From Tretioscincus oriximinensis (Eukaryota > Chordata > Lepidosauria > Squamata > Gymnophthalmidae): a stretch of DNA of 64,000 nt. Below, one piece after another: positions 58,508 through 64,000 of the stretch. The position numbers were made by a program, and so were the translations under genes. The notes beneath the pieces are model-generated. The model saw only the letters and a program-made list of their open reading frames with translations. It had not been told where the DNA came from and ran no database searches. Position 1 is the first letter of the stretch; each line of letters begins with the position of its first letter. The stretch covers positions 311,172 to 375,171 of the forward strand of contig JAJVDF010000650.1 in NCBI GenBank assembly GCA_022410635.1, read 5' to 3'.

Positions 58508-60901
58508 TTAATCATCACAAGCAGCCTTGGAACTGTTTTTTACAAAAGTTCTGCTCCTCAAAGGTGTCCCAGATCCAAGCAGCCGCAAAAACGGCCTTTC
58601 TAACTGACCGTGAAGATTTGCCCTACATGCAAACATGACATTGTTAATATGCATTAGCAAGCATTACTACTCATGTGGGGCAGATTAATGTGCTCTACAC
58701 CTATGCATTGTAGAGCGTTGTTATTACACATTAAATGTGTATAACCACTACTCCCATGCAGACTATGGAGAAGAGTGAGTGCCTTATAATGTATTAGCAA
58801 GTCAGTGAAAATGGGTATCATTCCTTATAGTATTACTATGATTTTTTCTGCACTGATATAGGACTTCAGCTCTGCTAGCACCCAGTGTTGGCACAGCTGT
58901 GGCACTAGAGACATACAAACACATATGTTTCGGGTACCCAGTAGTAAAAAGATTATGGAGGTTAATAATTACAGAACTAAGGTATAAAACAAACATCACT
59001 ATACAAAATTATATATAAACACTTCTTACGAACTCAATTAATATCTGAAGAGTTCAAGCGAATTGAAACAACAATGTGATGGGCAACACGCATGCTGATT
59101 GCTATGGGGGGGAAGGATAGCTCTCTATGCCATTTTTGTGGANTGTATTTTATGTGTATTTTATTGTTACTGTTTTGTAACGGCTATCTATGTTCATGTT
59201 TTATTGTATATTAATAAAATCTATAATTCTGTAGAAAAAAGAGAGATAAAAAGTAGAAACAAATTTTAGCCCAAACTGCAAAAAAGCAACAGAAAGTAAG
59301 TTAGTACTAGCAAGTATTTCCAAAGTCTGTAAGGAATTAAAGGAGTAAAAATATATTGTGGGCTTTTCCCAACTGTGTGTAGTTCAGGGCCAGAGACTTC
59401 AAGAGATGAAATCAGACAGTTCCTTAGAGACCCTGCAAGCTACTGTGTGACCCATAGGAATCATGACAGATCCGGCCTGCTTGTATACTCTTGATTCATT
59501 GGAGGGAGAGATGGTTAAGTATAATGTATATTTAAAGTATAATGATTGGTGTTTGTGGTTCAGCTGATGATACTGTACAGATGTGCAGTTCTAATCATGA
59601 AGCACTGGCACTCTAGTAGAAGAGGAAAAAATAAGTAACTGGAAAATGAAAAATGCATTTAAAAGCATGAATTTTATCTGAATACTGGGCTAAGTCATGC
59701 AGTTAGAATCACTTAAATTTACACAGTACACACACAGAATCAGAAACATATTTAGAGACACTACTGCCTATAGTTGTTGGCACAGCAAACTGCCACAGAG
59801 AGAGAAAATAAATTTTAAAATATTGCTCAAAATATTGCTCCTGGCATCTGGCTTTTGATTGTCAAAAAAGAAAGCTCTAGAAATTCAAACTCAGTTTTAA
59901 ATGCAGAGGAATATTCAACCTGGTACCACACGTGGACATCAAAATGATAACGAAATGTAAGCTTTGATAACTGCCCCCTTTTCGTCCTCATCTCCTAGCA
60001 TCATACATTGATTCCAAATACACAGAAGGACATTTACAAATATCTTTGCTCCTTCACCATAGAAGATAAAATTCATTCAAGCCTTTATTCATGAAAGTTT
60101 TGGAAAGTCAGTTCTTGTTATGTATTGGAAGAAGATAGCTGTCATAGTTTGAAAATGATAGGTATATTGTTCTGAGAATCCAGTTTAGGCTTTTGAAGTG
60201 TCATAAAAGAAACTAGTTATTTCTGTAACCCCTCCCCTCATTTAATACACCTCCTTGTACTAAAAAAAAGCTTTCAATAAAACCAAGAAGATATATGAAG
60301 AAATATACAAGTACCATTAAAAAAGAGGACAGAATGCTAAATACATGAAAACATCAATACAATGGTTGCTGGCATACAACGCATAACATAGACTACAATC
60401 CGCAAGTATCAGCACATTGAATTCCTATTCTTAAAGGAAACTTACTGTCAGCCTGTTTCCATTTTGGGCAACAATAAGTGTCTTACAGAGGCCAATTCTC
60501 AACATACATGCTCATGGCAGTGCCGTCATTGCTAAGAAGTTTCTTTCCATTCTGCACAATTGCACTGCATAAAATAAAGATAACGCTGAGGGTGTCTTTC
60601 CACAAATGAAATGAAGATGCAGTCTTAATCTGTTGTTTCACCATACATCATTATGTTTTCCTTTTCATCCTACATGAGATAGAGAATGTACACAAAGAAT
60701 ATATGAAGCCAAGATTTATGCATACATCTTTCCCACAACTTAAAAAGAAAGTCAACATGCCTCTACCATCACAGGAACATCACCTTTTCCATGCTGCCTC
60801 TTAAGTTTTTTGGGGGGTGATGTCAAGGTCTGTGAGGTTTGACTGATTTTCAGGTCCTCTGTGGCAGCTGGCCATATGGCATCAGGTGTTAGCAACTCCC
60901 T
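58508..60901. other. No confirmed feature
   Basis: Includes a GCTCTACA/TGTAGAGC hairpin near 58699-58722 and one ambiguous base at 59143. The stretch 60085-60901 could be a 3' UTR if the candidate exon at 60902-61072 is real: AATAAA lies on the minus strand near 60084. Confidence 0.3.
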
Positions 60902-61072
60902 TCATTTGCCACAAAACCAATAGTAAAGGCAGCACCAGAATATGAAGACCAATTTGTCCCATCTCTTGAAATGACGCCTGACGGCAGAGGGAGAACGAAC
61001 ATTTAAATTCTCCATTCTGACTGCTATTTCTTTAGCTCTCAAAATGACATCACTGGTCTTTGGATCATAGTC
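60902..61072 (-). CDS. Candidate terminal exon, unknown membrane protein
   Basis: On the minus strand, 'gttctatgctag' (acceptor-like AG) precedes 56 open codons and a TGA. The product starts DYDPKTSDVILRAKEIAV, continues RMENLNVRSPSAV and RRHFKRWDK, and ends with a hydrophobic, aromatic stretch LVFIFWCCLYYWF then CGK. A basic segment followed by a short hydrophobic end would fit a C-terminal membrane anchor. Protein-like composition and retained CpGs are unusual for this AT-rich neighbourhood. I do not recognise the family. No start codon is expected in a terminal exon; a chance open frame of this length is also possible. Confidence 0.25.
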   Translation of the reverse strand, partial: DYDPKTSDVILRAKEIAVRMENLNVRSPSAVRRHFKRWDKLVFIFWCCLYYWFCGK

Positions 61073-61839
61073 CTAGCATAGAACATTCAAAGTAGCCATA
61101 TTTAAATGGGTTCAGAATATATAGTAATATATATATATTCTGACTATACGTTCACCTTTTTTTATTATTAGTCCCTAAAGCTTATGAGACATTCTTAGAA
61201 TGGGAAAAGAGTAATAGAGTAGAATGCGGTATCCATGTCAGCATCTTAAAGATGTGGGATGGAGCTTTGGAATGGGTCTAGCAGTTCGTGGAGAGTTTCA
61301 GTTCTATTTCTAAAACTCAGCGATAGTGTTGCTCTCACTGAAGTTAACTTAAATTGCCATTTTTACTAACTCTATTATCTGTTATTCTTTTCATAGATGA
61401 ATAAGAGACTATGTCTTTCTCACTATATGAAGTATGGGAAGGCATGATTCCACTCCAGAAGGTCCTTGTCTCTGTTTCAGGTGCCTCCATGTCTCTGTTT
61501 CAGGTCATGTATGTTTCTGATGACAGAATGATGAAATAATTCTTCCAGAAAATGCAAACTGATGCCCTGGATAGCTATTGTTCCTTTTGTTGGAATACCT
61601 CATAACATCACAAGTGAAAATGTAGCCATTTAGTTCCTTCATGGAGGGTAAGTGGAAACACAGGGTGCATTTAACGTTAATTTTTTACACTGTGCTATTG
61701 TGGTATCAGAGCACAACAATCATAGCTATATAAAAACTCTACATTTTGGATTTTTGTTCTAGTACTGCTCTGCTGAATTAATGGCATGAGGCTCTCTATG
61801 TTTCTCGCCTGTGCTTTCAGGCTGAAAACCCCCTGTGTT
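61073..61839. other. No recognised feature
   Basis: A short duplication 'gtctctgtttcaggt' occurs at about 61468 and 61491. A TA-rich patch lies near 61125. Confidence 0.4.
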
Positions 61840-62125
61840 TTCCTGCTGAAAAGGCTAGGGAACCACAGCCCTTTTTAAACAAAAATTAAAAGCTTCCCTA
61901 GCAGCCCCATAACTGCAGGGCACTTGAAACAGAAGAGGTTTTTTTCTTTTCCTATAACAGATCATTTTCACCTACTGGGTAAAAGGGGAGACGAAGAGAG
62001 AGGGGAAGACAACAACCAATGACAGAAGAGAAACTATGTTTCCTTGGAGCTTATCACACCCAAAGCCTCCTGGGAAATCCAAGGGAAATCCAAGGAGAAG
62101 AAAAACATGGATTCACAACAATGAT
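61840..62125. repeat. Dispersed repeat, partner of 22886-23230
   Basis: 'ccaatgacagaagagaaact', 'atgtttccttggagctta' and 'aaagcctcctgggaaatcc' align in order with the 23.1-kb copy. Includes a local 'gggaaatccaa' duplication. Confidence 0.5.
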
Positions 62126-62436
62126 ACTTATAAATGCTTTACTCCGTGAGAGTAAGAAACAACATGTCAACAAGCAGTTAATTCCAGCCCATTTCACATT
62201 TTTTGCTCCTATTTTCTGTTTTGTGCAATTGTTTTTTTAAAAAATATTTTACATGATGCAAATGCATGTGAAGGGTCTTTAAAAAGAGTATGAATTTTTC
62301 ATATTTTAGTCAATTTTTCCATAAAATATATATTTATAATTTTTTTTAAAAGATAGATCTGTACTTTGCACTAAATGTATCCCCGAATCTAGAAAAGCGA
62401 GTGATCTAACAGAAAAATGTGTTGCAATTCATTGAT

Positions 62437-62495
62437 GTGCTTATTTATATTTATGCTCAGCCTTATATTCGAAGAAGATATCATGCTGCATTGTA
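62437..62495 (-). mobile_element. Possible L2-type tail fragment, antisense
   Basis: On the minus strand: 'gatatcttcttcgaatataa' and 'ggctgagcataaatataaat', weakly like the L2 tail. Confidence 0.35.
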
Positions 62496-63480
62496 ACAAA
62501 ATATATACATTTTTTTTAAAAGGAGTTTAAAATTATAAGAAAGTTGACCAAACATTGCTAGTGTGATCTTTACCCAAAAGAGTTGGAGTTGAACAAACAG
62601 ACCAAACTATTGCAGCTATAGAGTTTGTGGAGTGTGACATAATGTTCTATTTCACTTGGCTTTGTTAGACACACTGTCTGACTCCATGGTCTGACTTTGA
62701 AGAGGTGAAGGATTTACAGATAAGACCAGGTCTTATCTGAAGCTTGGAATATTCAAGGTTATGGGAACTGTTAAATGGCAGGACATTTTGATGAGTAATG
62801 CTGCCCCTTAGAAAAGATAAGTATTGGCATACAGGCAAGGAGTGGACTATGAAAACATGCAAGAAATCTTCTGAACTTTATGATTTGAAATGACATGTTC
62901 TTATCCTAGATACTTCAGAGAAACTTCCTGAAATTGGCAATAGTAATCTGGCTAAATTGTCTGGCCTAGCTGGTTATTACTGATAATTTATAGTGCATCT
63001 GGAAATTTATAGTGCATCTGAACAAAAAACCCTGAGTATTTACAGCTACTCCACTCAAATAATTCCAGTTAATATGCAGTACAGAGAAAGAATCTTCAGT
63101 AAAGATTCAAATTTAAATGAAGTCATGAAGTTGTGTGTGGGGGTTGGGTTATTTTACATCTGTTTACAAATATAGTAAGGTGCAGGGAGAACCAGTGTGA
63201 CATTGAGTGAAGCGATTATGCCATTCTACTCTTCCAGATTTCTGAAAGGGCAGGATAGCTACCCAAGGATTGAGTGAAGAGCAGTTGTAATCTCAAATAA
63301 AACTGTGGTTGACACTGGACAGATGTGAAATTCACACTTTCCGAGTAAGCAGAACTAGAGTTCAGATCATATGGTTCCACCATTCCTTATTTATTTATTT
63401 ATATATTTATTGTATTTAATTACATTTTTATGCCACCCTATACTCAAAAGTCTCAAGATGATTAAAAATAAAAAACCAAT

Positions 63481-63605
63481 TTCAGAGAAATAGCCATGTT
63501 AGTCCAGTAGAAAGTCCAGCAAAGGGGCCAGTAGCACTTTGAGACCAACAGGAGAAAAGTGGGTGGTATAAGCTTTCGTAGACACGTCTACTTCTTCAGA
63601 TGCCA
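63481..63605 (-). mobile_element. Hammerhead-like repeat, best-preserved copy
   Basis: On the minus strand it runs from GGCATCTGAAGA through 'tggtctcaaagtgctactgg', 'ccctttgctggactttctac' and 'tggactaacatggctatttc'. Same order as copies at 12.7 and 22.6 kb. Inserted in an L2-like element, hence younger than it. Class inferred as Penelope-like from the ribozyme core; no protein is encoded. Confidence 0.65.
63565..63604 (-). ncRNA. Hammerhead ribozyme-like core
   Basis: Read 63604 to 63565 on the minus strand: GGCAT (stem I), CTGAAGA (core, matching CUGANGA), A, GTAGAC-GT-GTCTAC (stem II), GAAA (core), GCTT, then ATACC (stem I partner; other copies have ATGCC, which would pair fully). With minimal stem III, the A of GAAA pairs with U16.1 across a two-base loop, leaving U at the cleavage position. 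All invariant core bases are present. Self-cleavage is an inference. Confidence 0.5.
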
Positions 63606-64000
63606 TATTAATAGTAATATGTTTTAACATATTAAACATATTAATATGTTTTAACCTATTAAAACAGCCACATTTAAAATAGGGAAGGGAGACCACTTTT
63701 CTCAGCCAAACGTCAGGCCAAAAAGGTGCATCTTCAAGCATTTTCTGAATGCGGACAGAGCAGGTGATAGATGCACTGTGACCTCAAAGGGAAGGCTATT
63801 CCATGGTGTGGGGGCTGCCAGAGAGAAAGCCCTATCCCGAGTTCCCGCCCTCAGTGAAGAACTTTATGTTTAAAACCAGAATCAAATATGCACAATTCTA
63901 GCACTAGACGTAGTGGGAACGCATATTTCAGAAGTTGATTTTATACAGAAATTTACAGTACAGTGACTATGGCACTTATCTTATAGGCAGGGCTTTTTTT

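Larger units (their letters stand above)
63385..63865 (-). mobile_element. L2-like LINE 3' end, antisense, split by another repeat
   Basis: On the minus strand the ORF2 C-terminus reads IRAFSLAAPTPWNSLPFEV, then FRKCLKMHLFGLTFG (63720-63850). The tail 'cttttgagtatagggtggca' and AAAT words lie at 63385-63465. Between them a 125-base repeat (63481-63605) and an AT-rich direct duplication ('atgttttaac') have been inserted or have arisen. Confidence 0.7.

Noticed and set aside
240..59143. Isolated n characters (240, 4058, 4060, 7167, 11699, 13916, 16775, 29899, 34118, 43356, 47011, 58202, 59143)
   Set aside because: Single ambiguous calls of a draft assembly, not gaps or biological signals.
1..64000. 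Bacterial features such as operons, ribosome-binding sites, CRISPR arrays and insertion sequences
   Set aside because: All repeat families are vertebrate; the dispersed repeats lack the regular spacers of a CRISPR array.

Overview
This window reads as squamate-reptile (lizard or snake) nuclear DNA, intergenic or deep-intronic, and AT-rich. It contains no bacterial-style gene, no operon, no RNA gene and no convincing complete protein-coding gene. The repeat content identifies the group: tRNA-derived SINEs of the Sauria type, CR1 LINEs with both the bird/reptile ATTCTATG-type tail and a TTATGTTC-type tail, L2-like LINEs whose tail reads 'ccttcgggtatagggcgggatataaat', and many amniote-type non-autonomous DNA transposons. 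Single isolated n characters show it is a draft assembly.

Layout. 0-5 kb: pyrimidine-rich and G-rich low-complexity DNA, then a decayed CR1 that keeps ORF1 (esterase-like), the ORF2 endonuclease start and the 3' end but has lost the reverse transcriptase. 8.3-8.9 kb: a 584-bp GC-rich foldback element with an 8-bp target duplication. 10-15 kb: three SINEs, a CR1 3' end and a half-copy of a ribozyme-like repeat. 17-19 kb: nested tandem duplications. 19.8-20.4 kb: a CR1 with a 5' inversion. 22-29 kb: a palindromic ribozyme-like repeat and several small inverted-repeat transposons. 30-37 kb: further SINEs, an 803-bp foldback transposon, and a mariner transposase fossil with a SINE inserted in its 5' leader. 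42-52 kb: CR1, L2-like and R4-like LINE remnants and two LTR- or promoter-like blocks. 54-64 kb: L2 reverse-transcriptase debris, a head-to-head pair of CR1 tails, one candidate minus-strand exon (about 61 kb), and an L2 tail split by a repeat that carries a hammerhead-ribozyme core.

How the parts relate. Nothing here forms a pathway. The logic is parasitic: the Sauria-type SINEs end in the same tail as the L2-like LINEs, which suggests the SINE is copied by that LINE. The small inverted-repeat elements would depend on hAT- and Harbinger-type transposases encoded elsewhere. The most interesting signal is a dispersed family (copies near 12.7, 22.4, 22.6, 29.4, 54.7 and 63.5 kb). Its best copy, at 63565-63604 on the minus strand, carries the conserved hammerhead core CTGAAGA, a six-base-pair stem and GAAA, as is known for Penelope-like retroelements. 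The family assignment is an inference from reading the sequence; no search was run.
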